A stretch of 30,043 nucleotides of DNA from UBA11869 sp964544965 (GTDB lineage: Bacteria; Pseudomonadota; Gammaproteobacteria; Eutrophobiales; Eutrophobiaceae). Within the stretch, counting starts at the first letter, position 1. Each line of letters begins with the position of its first letter. A program made the position numbers and the translations under genes. Location: NCBI GenBank assembly GCA_964544965.1, contig CAZJED010000014.1, positions 1 through 30,043 on the forward strand, read 5' to 3'. Below the pieces are notes generated by a model. It ran no database searches. It saw only the letters and a program-made list of their open reading frames with translations, and was not told the origin of the DNA. Positions 8,245 to 16,360 of the stretch are shown piece by piece.

Positions 8245-10650
8245 ATGAAAGCATCAACTTTTGTTCTATACGTAATAATTAATTATCTAATTTTAATATT
8301 TTCCCTTAATACGTCACATGCAGAGCATTTACCAGACGCTGAAAAATTTTCAAATGAGTATCAAAATGATCTACTAAAATCTATGATCAACAAAGAAACA
8401 AAATATCCTTTAAGAACAAAACATTTGGATAAAAATAACCAACCACTTTATACCAATCGATTAATTTTCGAGGAATCACCTTATTTATTACAGCATGCGC
8501 ATAATCCTGTTAATTGGTATTCATGGAGCGATGAAGCATTCGCGCTTGCTAAGAAGTTAAATAAACCTATTTTTCTTTCTATAGGCTACTCAACTTGTCA
8601 TTGGTGTCATGTTATGGAAAGAGAAAGCTTTGATGATATTGAAATAGCACGATACCTAAACGAAAACTTTATTGCTATCAAAGTAGATCGAGAACGGCGC
8701 CCCGATGTTGATAGACTATATATGACCGCTGTTGAGTTGATAAAAGGGAGTGGAGGATGGCCAATTTCAAGCTTTTTGCTAGCCAATGGACATCCTTTTT
8801 ATTCTGAAATTTATCTACCCCCAGATCAATTTCTTAGTTTATTAAAAAATATTACCCATACATGGGAGCACGAGCAAGAAAAAATTATTCTTAGCGCAAA
8901 TGAACTATCAATTGCCGTGCACGAAAAAATGAAAATAAGAAATGAAGTAACAACTATCGATGAAAGCGTATTACGCAAGGGATCTGAAAATATTATGCAT
9001 CGTTACGATCCATTAAACGGAGGATTTGATGGGCCGATAAAATTTCCTAATGAAACAAATTTACTATTTTTATTACAAATGGTAGAGCGCAAAGGTAACG
9101 AGGAAATACTAACAGTGGTTGAATACACTTTAGAAAAAATGGCTCAGGGCGGAATTTATGACCATATCGGCGGCGGTTTTCATCGCTATTCAACTGACGC
9201 AGAATGGCAAATACCGCATTTCGAGAAGATGTTGTATAACCAAGCAAATTTAGCGCGAGTATATCTTTATGCATATCGCCTTACAGGCAAGCAACTTTAT
9301 AGGAGAATTTCAGAGCAAATTCTAGATTATGTGCTGGATGATATGACGTCTCCCGAGGGCGTTTATTACTCGGCAACAGACGCTGATAGCGAGGAAATAG
9401 AAGGTGCTTATTTTATTTGGTCATCTGATGAAATCAAATCCTTACTTAATCCTGAAGATACAAAATTAGTCTTTGAATATTTTGGTATAACTAATGCAGG
9501 TAATTTCAATGGCAAAAACGTTCTTTTTATGCCCGTTTCACATGAAAAGTTTGAAGTAAAAAAATCAAGAGCAAATAATTTATCAGAAAGAATTGAATTT
9601 ATTAGAGCTAAATTAAAAAAAATTCGCGATAAACGTAGTAAACCTCTTCGAGACGACAAGATAATTGTTGTTTGGAATGGTTTCATTATTACTGCATTGG
9701 CTAAAGCGTCGCAAGTTTTAAAAAAGGATGATTATCTTGTAGCCGCAAAAAGATCGGCTGAATATTTATGGGATAAACAAGTAACTGCAGATCATCAATT
9801 ATGGCGAGTGAATTTAAACGGAAATGTTTCAATTCTTGCCGCACAGGAAGACTACGCCAGTTTTTCAGAGGCAATGATTGCTCTTTATGATGTGACAGGG
9901 GAACAAGTTTGGCTTGATAGGGCTACATTATTAACAGACGCCATGATCGATAAATTTTGGGATAGTGAAGGGAGTTTTTTTAGAATGGGCGCTGAAGAAT
10001 CACTTTTTATACAGCCAATTGATATTTATGATCATGCTATACCTTCAGGAAATTCCATAGCGATGCATGTTTTGATTAAACTTTCACAGCGTGTATTTAA
10101 TTATCAATATCAGGATTATGTTAGTCAGATGTTAAATAGTTTTTCATTTAATATTGATAAAAGACCTGATAGTTACCCTTATATGCTTTCTGCGATAGAT
10201 GAATATATTAACGGTATTTCTGGCTCTATTGATTATGCTGGTAGAGGATCTATAAAAATTAAATCTCAATTTCAAGGCTCAAATAACACTCTTCGAATAA
10301 AATTAAAAATAGCTTCAGACTGGCATATAAATTCAAATAAGCCACTTCAAGATTACTTAATACCAATGAAACTAACGATTACAGATGGAAATGAAAACTG
10401 GGCACTAAGCAATGTAAAATATCCAGAACCAACTATAAAGAAATTAAATTTTGAAAATGAAATATTAACGCTCTACGAAGGCACCATAATGTTAACAGCT
10501 AATTTATGGTCACGTTCAAATAGGAATTCATCTAACTTTAAAAAACTTGATCTGCAGCTACAGTTACAAGCATGCAACAATGATCTTTGCTTACCACCGG
10601 AAGAAGTAAAACTAGAATTTGCGGTATTAGAAGGAAACCATAATAATTAA
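8245..10650 (+). CDS. Secreted DUF255/YyaL-type thioredoxin-fold protein with C-terminal DsbD-alpha-like domain
   Basis: This protein of about 801 residues has three parts. After a signal peptide (hydrophobic run FVLYVIINYLILIFSL) comes a DUF255 thioredoxin-like domain (about 75-230) with the phrases LLQHAHNPVNWYSW and STCHWCHVMERESF, the latter holding a CxxC pair (Cys118, Cys121). Next is an alpha/alpha-barrel region typical of YyaL/SPATA20 proteins (IPHFEKMLYNQA, LRDDKIIVVWNGF). The last 130 residues look like the DsbD N-terminal domain (SDWHINSNKPLQDYL, ending QACNNDLCLPPEEV, with a cysteine pair). Together they suggest a periplasmic thiol-redox or protein-maturation role, which is inference. 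An in-frame GTG at 8218 also exists. I prefer the ATG at 8245 because the FNR-type promoter predicts transcription starting at about 8218-8220, and because it puts the signal peptide at the N-terminus. Confidence 0.82.
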   Translation: MKASTFVLYVIINYLILIFSLNTSHAEHLPDAEKFSNEYQNDLLKSMINKETKYPLRTKHLDKNNQPLYTNRLIFEESPYLLQHAHNPVNWYSWSDEAFALAKKLNKPIFLSIGYSTCHWCHVMERESFDDIEIARYLNENFIAIKVDRERRPDVDRLYMTAVELIKGSGGWPISSFLLANGHPFYSEIYLPPDQFLSLLKNITHTWEHEQEKIILSANELSIAVHEKMKIRNEVTTIDESVLRKGSENIMHRYDPLNGGFDGPIKFPNETNLLFLLQMVERKGNEEILTVVEYTLEKMAQGGIYDHIGGGFHRYSTDAEWQIPHFEKMLYNQANLARVYLYAYRLTGKQLYRRISEQILDYVLDDMTSPEGVYYSATDADSEEIEGAYFIWSSDEIKSLLNPEDTKLVFEYFGITNAGNFNGKNVLFMPVSHEKFEVKKSRANNLSERIEFIRAKLKKIRDKRSKPLRDDKIIVVWNGFIITALAKASQVLKKDDYLVAAKRSAEYLWDKQVTADHQLWRVNLNGNVSILAAQEDYASFSEAMIALYDVTGEQVWLDRATLLTDAMIDKFWDSEGSFFRMGAEESLFIQPIDIYDHAIPSGNSIAMHVLIKLSQRVFNYQYQDYVSQMLNSFSFNIDKRPDSYPYMLSAIDEYINGISGSIDYAGRGSIKIKSQFQGSNNTLRIKLKIASDWHINSNKPLQDYLIPMKLTITDGNENWALSNVKYPEPTIKKLNFENEILTLYEGTIMLTANLWSRSNRNSSNFKKLDLQLQLQACNNDLCLPPEEVKLEFAVLEGNHNN

Positions 10651-10660
10651 TTTTTCTATA

Positions 10661-10828
10661 GCCAGAGTTAAGGTCGTGACGCCGCAGGTAGTACCACACA
10701 CTGCTGATAGGACCGCCGACTCTGTTAAGGATAAGTGTCAGCAGAAAGGTAGAACCACCAGTCAACGCTCACATATCGCGATACTACCCGCAGCGCCACT
10801 AGAATCTGCACCTGTTCGTTACTACATT
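10661..10828 (-). ncRNA. Candidate structured non-coding RNA
   Basis: Positions 10676-10698 pair with 10777-10799 as an uninterrupted 23-bp helix if the RNA is read from the minus strand: 17 Watson-Crick pairs and six G-U pairs. On the + strand the same six positions would all be A-C mismatches, which points to the minus strand as the functional RNA. Inside the helix, 10701-10707 pairs with 10738-10744 to form a second 7-bp stem. A perfect minus-strand TATAAT lies at 10840-10835 with an FNR-type box centred 29 bp further upstream, predicting a start near 10828. No terminator is evident at the 3' side, so that end is uncertain. I do not recognise the family. A decayed palindromic repeat element is the main alternative. 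Confidence 0.5.
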
Positions 10829-10859
10829 ACAAATATTATATGAATAAAAAATATAAACA

Positions 10860-10873
10860 ATGATCTAAATCAG
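10860..10873. promoter_or_regulatory. FNR/DNR-type box facing the structured element
   Basis: ATGATCTAAATCAG matches 8 of 10 conserved positions of TTGAT-N4-ATCAA. On the minus strand it is followed by TATAAT at 10840-10835, giving a plausible anaerobic promoter for the candidate RNA. It is not upstream of any protein gene. Confidence 0.5.
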
Positions 10874-10900
10874 CAATCAGCACATCATCAAATTTAAATA

Positions 10901-10914
10901 ATGATCTAGATCAG
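10901..10914. promoter_or_regulatory. Second FNR/DNR-type box in the convergent intergenic region
   Basis: ATGATCTAGATCAG matches 8 of 10 conserved positions and lies 41 bp from the previous box. It may strengthen the minus-strand promoter, at about -79. It might also drive a + transcript using TATGAT at 10931-10936, antisense to the end of nnrS, although that spacing is a few bases short for a class II site. Confidence 0.45.
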
Positions 10915-10992
10915 CTTGGAGTATCATCGCTATGATTGACAAAGAATTTGATGGCTAATTCAAGTGTATTGGCTATTAATAATTTTATTTTT

Positions 10993-12174
10993 TTAATCTA
11001 ATTTGCCATCAATACGTTCTTTAGTGAGAATGGGTATATAAACAATCGTAAATAAAAGAAATGCTGTTATCCAAAAAATTTGTGAAATAAAAATCCATAT
11101 TAAATAATAATTTATATTTATTAAGGGAAAAATAACCCGAAAGATCGCCCCTAGCGTTAATAAAAATAATGCGTTTTTAATTAGTTTTGAAGGAGTCTTT
11201 ATACTTCTTCCTGTATGTCCAAGAGAAACACGAGCCATCATACTCAATGTAATAATGCCGATACCACCAAACGCGAAAGCATGGATAGCGATAAATTTTG
11301 AAATGCTAAGAAAAGGCATCATCGCAAATAATAAAAAACCGATATCTATAAATGCTAACGATATATATAAACTCCAAAGAAAAGGGACTACCCATATCCC
11401 CTTTGTATACCAAAAATAAAGTCGAATCGTGTTTGTTACAAATAACCCAAATGCCATGCTTGAACTAAGTGTTTGATTAGTGAGAAATAGTTCAGAAAAA
11501 AGGAAAACTAAAAAGAAAATGATATTTAAAATATCAATCGATCTAAAATTTATTATTTCAATACTATAATCAACACCTCTTTGTATAAAAAAAGGAATTA
11601 CCCGTCGACTAATTACCATTATTAAAGCGATAACTAAATATAGTCCACCATAAATACTTAGGTATACACCGTTATCAAGGTAGTTTAAAGCCCCCGCGTA
11701 AAAACAGATATTCCCAATCGCGAATAAAATTATTTTTGATAAAATTCCCAACTGCTTCCACTGCTTTGCCTTTATTATTGGAAATGCTATTGCAAAACCC
11801 AAAAAAACTGAAAAAGTAATATCAAAAAAAGCAGCAACTAATAGTAGTTTTGTTCCAAAAAGAAATAATACACGCCCAATTAACCATAAGATAAAAAGAA
11901 TAAATAATGGGACCCCATGTAAAGTTTGTAGACCAGTCCAATTTTTTACTGCGGTTAGGAGAAAACCGGCAATAACAGCAAAACAATACCCATATATCAT
12001 TTCATGAGCATGCCATTGAGATATCAAAATATTCTCAATCGGAATTGAAAACTGATTATTATATACAGCAGTCCATAAAACGATCGTTATGATTGAAAAC
12101 AAAGATGCACCTAAAAAAAATGGTCTAAAACCTAAATTAAACAGTGTTATTTTGTTTATATTTAAATGTCTCAT
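10993..12174 (-). CDS. nnrS: NnrS family haem/copper membrane protein
   Basis: This 393-residue integral membrane protein has about twelve hydrophobic segments. The N-terminal phrase FNLGFRPFFLGASLFS is the hallmark of NnrS, and WHAHEMIYGYCFAVIAGFLLTAVKNWTG carries the conserved His residues thought to bind metal; only parts of this are quoted as motifs here, WHAHEMIYGY and AGFLLTAVKNWTG. A further conserved block is IHAFAFGGIGIITLSMMARV. NnrS proteins are usually controlled by FNR/NNR regulators and protect cells from nitric-oxide stress during denitrification, which fits the neighbouring boxes. No box or clear promoter is seen directly upstream: a terminator hairpin sits at 12212-12227, between this gene and the TonB receptor gene. 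Expression may therefore depend on readthrough or on a promoter I cannot see. Confidence 0.9.
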   Translation of the reverse strand: MRHLNINKITLFNLGFRPFFLGASLFSIITIVLWTAVYNNQFSIPIENILISQWHAHEMIYGYCFAVIAGFLLTAVKNWTGLQTLHGVPLFILFILWLIGRVLFLFGTKLLLVAAFFDITFSVFLGFAIAFPIIKAKQWKQLGILSKIILFAIGNICFYAGALNYLDNGVYLSIYGGLYLVIALIMVISRRVIPFFIQRGVDYSIEIINFRSIDILNIIFFLVFLFSELFLTNQTLSSSMAFGLFVTNTIRLYFWYTKGIWVVPFLWSLYISLAFIDIGFLLFAMMPFLSISKFIAIHAFAFGGIGIITLSMMARVSLGHTGRSIKTPSKLIKNALFLLTLGAIFRVIFPLININYYLIWIFISQIFWITAFLLFTIVYIPILTKERIDGKLD

Positions 12175-12201
12175 TGATTGGAATAAACTTTTCGTGCATC
12201 A

Positions 12202-12227
12202 AAAAAAATAACCAAGCTTTCGCTTGG
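12202..12227 (-). terminator. Rho-independent terminator after the TonB receptor gene
   Basis: The hairpin CCAAGC-TTTC-GCTTGG (12212-12227) is followed on the minus strand by a U-rich tract (A-run on + at about 12202-12210). It should end transcripts of the upstream minus-strand TonB receptor before nnrS, or reduce readthrough into it. Confidence 0.8.
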
Positions 12228-12263
12228 CTAAAGAGGATGAAGAATTCAATAAAAAATCAGACA

Positions 12264-14336
12264 TTAATTAAATCGTATTGTAATTCCAGCATAGATGTTT
12301 AATTCAGGAGCAGGCTCAAAAAAACGGCTTCCAAATGCATTGATGCGTACGTTTCCTATGTATTTTTTATCAAAGAGGTTGTTTATGCCTATGTGAGGTG
12401 TAATTTCCATATTGCCAATTGTTTTTATATAACCCCCGCGTAAATTTGATACACCATAAGGTCTATTCTGAACGGTATTGTCATTATCTAGATACATATT
12501 ACTGACAAATTGAAAATCGACACTGGAAAAAAAGCCGGAGGGATGCGTATAACTTAACTCTGTATAGAAATTATGTGTCGGCAAACCAGGCAAATTACCT
12601 CCTGCGCAGGTTGTACAAACTGAAGCAGGAAAATTATCGAAAGTAAAATCATTATAAGTATATGACATCAGCATGTTTGTACCAGCAAAAGGAACAAAAG
12701 AGATAGTAGTTTCAACACCATTTCTTGTTGTATCGGCATTATTAAAAAAGGTGCGGCCATCAATATTTGAGGTATTAATGATTTCGTCTTCAACGTCAAT
12801 ACGGTAAACAGCAAAATCATAATTCGCACGCGAACTAATGTTGCCTTTAATACCTACCTCATAATTTAATGCTTTTTGTGCCGTGACATTAGCAAAGCCG
12901 CCGGCTGCAACACCAGTTAATTCAGTAAAAGTCGGTGTTTCAAAAACACTTGAAATGTTTCCGTAAATATTTACTTTCGGGTTAATTTTCCACGATAAGC
13001 CAAACATTGGACTAAGCTCTTCAAATTTTAGCTCACTGGTTTGGTTCCCATCACTTAGAAAAACATCATCTACACCAAGCGTAACTTCGTCGTATCTGAT
13101 ACCTAGTGATAGTTCAAGCGCTTCTGATAATGAAATTTCATCGCGAAAATAGAATCCGAGTGAATCACCATTTTGTAATTCATTTAATTGTTGTGATCCT
13201 TGCGAGCCATTATTATTTTGATAGCGCTGCCTGTCATCTTCCTGAGAATCTATTTCAAACCCAATAATCACTTGGTTGTCATGCCCTAATAAATTATTAA
13301 AAATACTATATTGCGCACCACCTCCAAGTTGAAACCGTTCAAATTGTACCCACCCATTTCCCGCAAGAGGCAATAGTCCGACAAAATTTCTCATTAAATA
13401 ATAGTGTCTTAAAATTAATTCTTGATTTTCTGTTATTTGATTTCGATAGATGAAGCCCAACTTTTGTTGGTCTATGTTTTCACCTGAATTGAGGTCCACA
13501 TTATTACTTCTTGCCTGACGACGATCAGCGTCAACAGATGCCTGATTGATCCCTCCAGGATCATCTGCTTGTGGTGCATCATAGGCTGTAAAAATAGTCG
13601 TAAATTCGGAAGAGTCGTTAATTTTATATTTAAATTTTGAATTAAATTTTGTATTACGAACTCTATTATGTTGACGGTAACCTTCGGAATCGAGATGAGA
13701 TAGATTAAGAAAATAATTTAATTTTTCTATTTCTCCTCCTGTTTTAATACTGCTGATGAAGCTTTGGTACTGCCCAATACTAAAGTTGCCCTCAACATAG
13801 GGCTCGACAGAATCTTCGTCCCCAGTGAAAAAGTTAATTACCCCACCTGATGAGCTACCATAGAGTGAAGAAGCAGGCCCGCGGATAACTTCTATACGAT
13901 TTATTGAATTCAAATCAATATCTTCTAAAGCACCTTGACCATCAACTGTTGTCATTGGAATCCCATCTTGATAGAGCTTAACGCCTCGTGTTCCAAAGTT
14001 AGCGCGGGCACCAAAACCACGTATTGATATCTTTAAGCTTTGTGCAAAGTTATAGCGATTTTGCATAAACAAACCAGGTAATTTAACAAGCGCCTCATCA
14101 AGGCCTAATTTTTGTTTGCCAAAACCAATATCATATTCATCTACAACACCAATTGCAGCCGGAACATCATAATAGGATTTATCAGTTCGTGTAGCTGTGA
14201 CAACAACTTCATTCAAATTAACGTTTTGTTTTTCAGATAAAGGACTATTAGCAATTACTGACGAATATCTGAAAAGCAGTGTTAAAAAAATAGATAGTAA
14301 CAATGGGTAAAAGAATGCATTAATATTTTTTAACAT
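12264..14336 (-). CDS. TonB-dependent outer-membrane receptor (FecA-like), FNR-controlled
   Basis: From the ATG at 14336 this is a 690-residue receptor that should import a metal complex or similar ligand using TonB energy. After the signal peptide comes a TonB box-like EVVVTATRT. A plug domain follows, with LKISIRGFGARANFGTRGV, IPMTTVDGQG and INRIEVIRGPASSLYGSSSG, and then a 22-strand barrel ending in an aromatic-terminated strand (GITIRFN). The plug wording is closest to FecA-type ferric receptors. Its placement among denitrification genes raises copper as an alternative, but no Met/His-rich segment that would indicate copper is seen. A start at 14396 is also open; I prefer 14336 because AGAGGG lies 12 bases upstream and the signal peptide then starts at the N-terminus. 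Two FNR-type boxes lie upstream, at 14438 and 14489, and a terminator follows. Confidence 0.88.
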   Translation of the reverse strand: MLKNINAFFYPLLLSIFLTLLFRYSSVIANSPLSEKQNVNLNEVVVTATRTDKSYYDVPAAIGVVDEYDIGFGKQKLGLDEALVKLPGLFMQNRYNFAQSLKISIRGFGARANFGTRGVKLYQDGIPMTTVDGQGALEDIDLNSINRIEVIRGPASSLYGSSSGGVINFFTGDEDSVEPYVEGNFSIGQYQSFISSIKTGGEIEKLNYFLNLSHLDSEGYRQHNRVRNTKFNSKFKYKINDSSEFTTIFTAYDAPQADDPGGINQASVDADRRQARSNNVDLNSGENIDQQKLGFIYRNQITENQELILRHYYLMRNFVGLLPLAGNGWVQFERFQLGGGAQYSIFNNLLGHDNQVIIGFEIDSQEDDRQRYQNNNGSQGSQQLNELQNGDSLGFYFRDEISLSEALELSLGIRYDEVTLGVDDVFLSDGNQTSELKFEELSPMFGLSWKINPKVNIYGNISSVFETPTFTELTGVAAGGFANVTAQKALNYEVGIKGNISSRANYDFAVYRIDVEDEIINTSNIDGRTFFNNADTTRNGVETTISFVPFAGTNMLMSYTYNDFTFDNFPASVCTTCAGGNLPGLPTHNFYTELSYTHPSGFFSSVDFQFVSNMYLDNDNTVQNRPYGVSNLRGGYIKTIGNMEITPHIGINNLFDKKYIGNVRINAFGSRFFEPAPELNIYAGITIRFN

Positions 14337-14437
14337 CTTTATTTTCGCCCTCTTTATTAACTTAAAATTATAACTACTAGTTAAATGAGCAATCATTGTG
14401 CCAAAAACAGTTAAATTATTTCTTACCTTTAAAAGAG

Positions 14438-14451
14438 ATGATCTAGATCAA
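14438..14451 (-). promoter_or_regulatory. FNR/DNR-type box upstream of the TonB receptor gene
   Basis: ATGATCTAGATCAA matches 9 of 10 conserved positions. A class II arrangement would place the minus-strand transcript start near 14403, about 67 bases upstream of the preferred ATG at 14336. The region between is AT-rich, with several possible -10 elements. Confidence 0.65.
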
Positions 14452-14488
14452 ATCAATTACTAAAAAAAGTTTTTTTTGTCTAAAATTA

Positions 14489-14502
14489 ATGATCAGGATC
14501 AA
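14489..14502. promoter_or_regulatory. Second FNR/DNR-type box between the TonB receptor gene and a candidate + transcript
   Basis: ATGATCAGGATCAA matches 9 of 10 conserved positions. It could act as an upstream site for the TonB receptor or as the class II site of a + strand promoter (weak -10-like TACGAT at 14527-14532, predicted start about 14537). Confidence 0.55.
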
Positions 14503-14536
14503 TTTATAAACAAAGAAATTTTTTTTTACGATGAAG

Positions 14537-14667
14537 TATTGTGAAAAAATAAACTAAGGTTGTTTAGTTATAGAGATCTTATGAAAGTATAAAAACGCAT
14601 GATTATTAAAACTGGTCTTTATTAACCATATTATTTTCAATAATGGTTATTTTTAACCATTTTTTTT
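14537..14667 (+). ncRNA. Candidate FNR-activated small RNA ending at an intrinsic terminator
   Basis: This 131-base stretch has no credible protein gene, only peptides of eight residues (MKYCEKIN from 14531, MIIKTGLY from 14599). It starts about 41 bp after the centre of an FNR-type box and ends with AATGGTT-ATTTTT-AACCATT followed by a U-tract (14642-14667), a + strand intrinsic terminator. No + strand protein gene lies upstream to need one. An alternative pairing, AACCAT at 14624-14629 with ATGGTT at 14643-14648, competes with the terminator stem. Both sides are AT-rich, so the promoter call is weak. This is inference from layout. Confidence 0.35.
14642..14667 (+). terminator. Intrinsic terminator-like hairpin with U-tract
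   Basis: AATGGTT (14642-14648) pairs perfectly with AACCATT (14655-14661) and is followed by eight T residues (14660-14667). It points along the + strand. A second possible partner, AACCAT at 14624-14629, makes mutually exclusive folding possible. Only AT-rich, unstructured sequence lies between here and the small gene ending at 14751. Confidence 0.6.
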
Positions 14668-14750
14668 GCGACTAATATGAATTATTTTATTTGTTTTGTA
14701 TTATTAAGATGAGTTTTTTATAAAATTATATCTATCTGCTAATCAAAAAT

Positions 14751-14921
14751 TTAACCATTATTATTGTAATCATCCCTGGTTTTCTTTTTGTCAGGATTTT
14801 CACATTCCCATAAGTTTTTTTCAGCAACAGCTTCATTAGCATCTAAAACACCCAGTAGATAGACTATTACGCATAGGAGGGAAATTATTATTATATAAAC
14901 GCTTGTAGTTATTTTAGTCAT
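14751..14921 (-). CDS. Small membrane-anchored protein downstream of hemN
   Basis: This 56-residue frame starts 7 bp after the hemN stop (ATG at 14921-14919, TAA at 14753-14751). It begins MTKITTSVYIIIISLLCVIV, a single strong membrane helix, followed by a charged, probably periplasmic tail with one Cys (NLWECENPDKKKTRDD). I do not recognise it. The tight spacing to hemN, the clean helix-plus-tail design and the absence of any competing frame support a real gene. Related small proteins are unknown to me, so the role is open. Confidence 0.6.
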   Translation of the reverse strand: MTKITTSVYIIIISLLCVIVYLLGVLDANEAVAEKNLWECENPDKKKTRDDYNNNG

Positions 14922-14928
14922 CTTGATA

Positions 14929-16311
14929 TTAAATCATTTTAGAGTAACTAATAATGTTCTTACTAAAATAAGCATCAAAAACTGTGCAGATGTTTCTAAT
15001 TAGAAGTCTGCCTTTGGGTGAAATTTTAATAGAATTGTAATTTATTGTGAGTAATCTATCATTTTCATATGAAGTTAGGATATTTAATTCATTTGAAAAA
15101 TAGTCATAAAAATTAATTTTATATATATTTTCAATATCATTAAATTCTATTCTGAAATGACACATTAATTGAGAAATAACTTCCCTTCTTATTTCATCAT
15201 CAAAGGTTAGTTGATAGCCTCGAAGTACAGGGATTTGTTTATCACTTAATGCATTATGATATTCTTCAGGTGATTTTATATTTTGTGAATAGGTGTTATT
15301 TATTTTACTTATACCCGTTATTCCAAAACCAATAATGTCGCAATTTGAATTAGTTGAGTAACCTTGAAAATTTCTATGCAATTTACCCTGATCCTGTGCA
15401 ATTTTTAATGCATCACTTTTTTTTGCAAAATGATCCATTCCAATAAAAATATAACCAGCGCCTTCTAATAATCTAATTGCTTCATTAAACATATCAAGTT
15501 TAGTTTTTGATCCAGGTAAATCTTCTTTTTTAATTTGTTGTTGCATTTTAAATAAATTCGGAAGATAGGCAAAATTATATATTGCAATACGATCCGGACT
15601 TATGTTTATAACTTTCTTAATGGTTTCAATAAAACTTTTTTTTGTTTGTTTGGGAAGTCCGTAGATTAAGTCTGTACTGATAGACTTAAAATTACATTTC
15701 CTAGCCTCATTAATTACAGAAACTGTTTCATCGTATGTTTGGTTACGGTTAACAGCTGCTTGCACTTTTGGATCAAAATCTTGCACTCCTATACTTGCTC
15801 GGTTAAATCCAAGATTTTTTAATAGTACGATCTTTTCTAACTCCAATTTTCTTGGGTCAATTTCAATAGAATAGTCACCTGAATCATCATCAAGTAAATT
15901 GAAATTATTGTTTAATATGTTCATTAGTTGAGTTAATTGCGAATTATTGAGATAGGTTGGTGTTCCACCGCCAAAATGTATTTGTTCTACTTTTCGATCT
16001 TTATCGAAAATTTTTCCTTTCATTATTATTTCATTATAGAGGTCTTGCAGATAAGGAATAATACGTTTTTTGTTTGCCGTAATAATTTTATTGCACGCAC
16101 AATAAAAACATACAGTGTTACAAAATGGTAGATGCACATAGATAGATAAAGGTTTGGGTAAACAGAACTGGTTGGATGCTGCGATCGCTGCAGATAACTC
16201 ATCTACTCCGAAATCTTTTCCGAACATATTTGCAGTAGGATAGGATGTATAGCGAGGTCCATTTAGGTTGTATTTCTTAACTAGTTTTTTATCTAGCGAC
16301 AGTAAAACCAT
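14929..16311 (-). CDS. hemN: Oxygen-independent coproporphyrinogen III dehydrogenase
   Basis: This 460-residue radical SAM enzyme converts coproporphyrinogen III to protoporphyrinogen IX without oxygen, allowing haem synthesis during anaerobic respiration. The cluster-binding motif CNTVCFYC (Cys64, Cys68, Cys71) and the following CNK match HemN. GPRYTSYPTA near the N-terminus, FGGGTPTYL, SIEIDPR, SIGVQDFDPKVQ and DLIYGLPKQT are all diagnostic. The length is normal (E. coli 457). The start ATG at 16311 gives the expected N-terminus. Two tandem perfect FNR-type boxes lie upstream at 16554 and 16586, beyond a 42-residue small gene that is probably cotranscribed. A second small gene follows 7 bp after the stop. 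FNR-type control of hemN is well established in several proteobacteria. Confidence 0.95.
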   Translation of the reverse strand: MVLLSLDKKLVKKYNLNGPRYTSYPTANMFGKDFGVDELSAAIAASNQFCLPKPLSIYVHLPFCNTVCFYCACNKIITANKKRIIPYLQDLYNEIIMKGKIFDKDRKVEQIHFGGGTPTYLNNSQLTQLMNILNNNFNLLDDDSGDYSIEIDPRKLELEKIVLLKNLGFNRASIGVQDFDPKVQAAVNRNQTYDETVSVINEARKCNFKSISTDLIYGLPKQTKKSFIETIKKVINISPDRIAIYNFAYLPNLFKMQQQIKKEDLPGSKTKLDMFNEAIRLLEGAGYIFIGMDHFAKKSDALKIAQDQGKLHRNFQGYSTNSNCDIIGFGITGISKINNTYSQNIKSPEEYHNALSDKQIPVLRGYQLTFDDEIRREVISQLMCHFRIEFNDIENIYKINFYDYFSNELNILTSYENDRLLTINYNSIKISPKGRLLIRNICTVFDAYFSKNIISYSKMI

Positions 16312-16360
16312 AAGGTTGTCATTTTTATAGTAAATAATTTTTCTATATATGCATAATAAT

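Larger units (their letters stand above)
10651..10992. other. Intergenic region between convergent genes: structured element plus two FNR-type boxes
   Basis: No credible protein gene was found in these 342 bp; the longest tidy reading from 10932 is only eight codons (MIDKEFDG). The left half (about 10661-10810) is visibly richer in G and C than its surroundings and full of inverted repeats. The right half is AT-rich and carries two FNR-type boxes that are not upstream of either flanking protein gene. Both features are listed separately. Confidence 0.7.

Noticed and set aside
10661..10810. An integron attC site or a 5S rRNA fragment
   Set aside because: GTTAAGG occurs twice but does not fit the GTTRRRY core, and no integrase is near. 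The faint 5S likeness (GTAGTATCGCGATATGTGAG) is too short and gapped to support rRNA.
10932..10958. Short peptide gene MIDKEFDG
   Set aside because: Eight codons with no ribosome site is expected by chance in AT-rich DNA.
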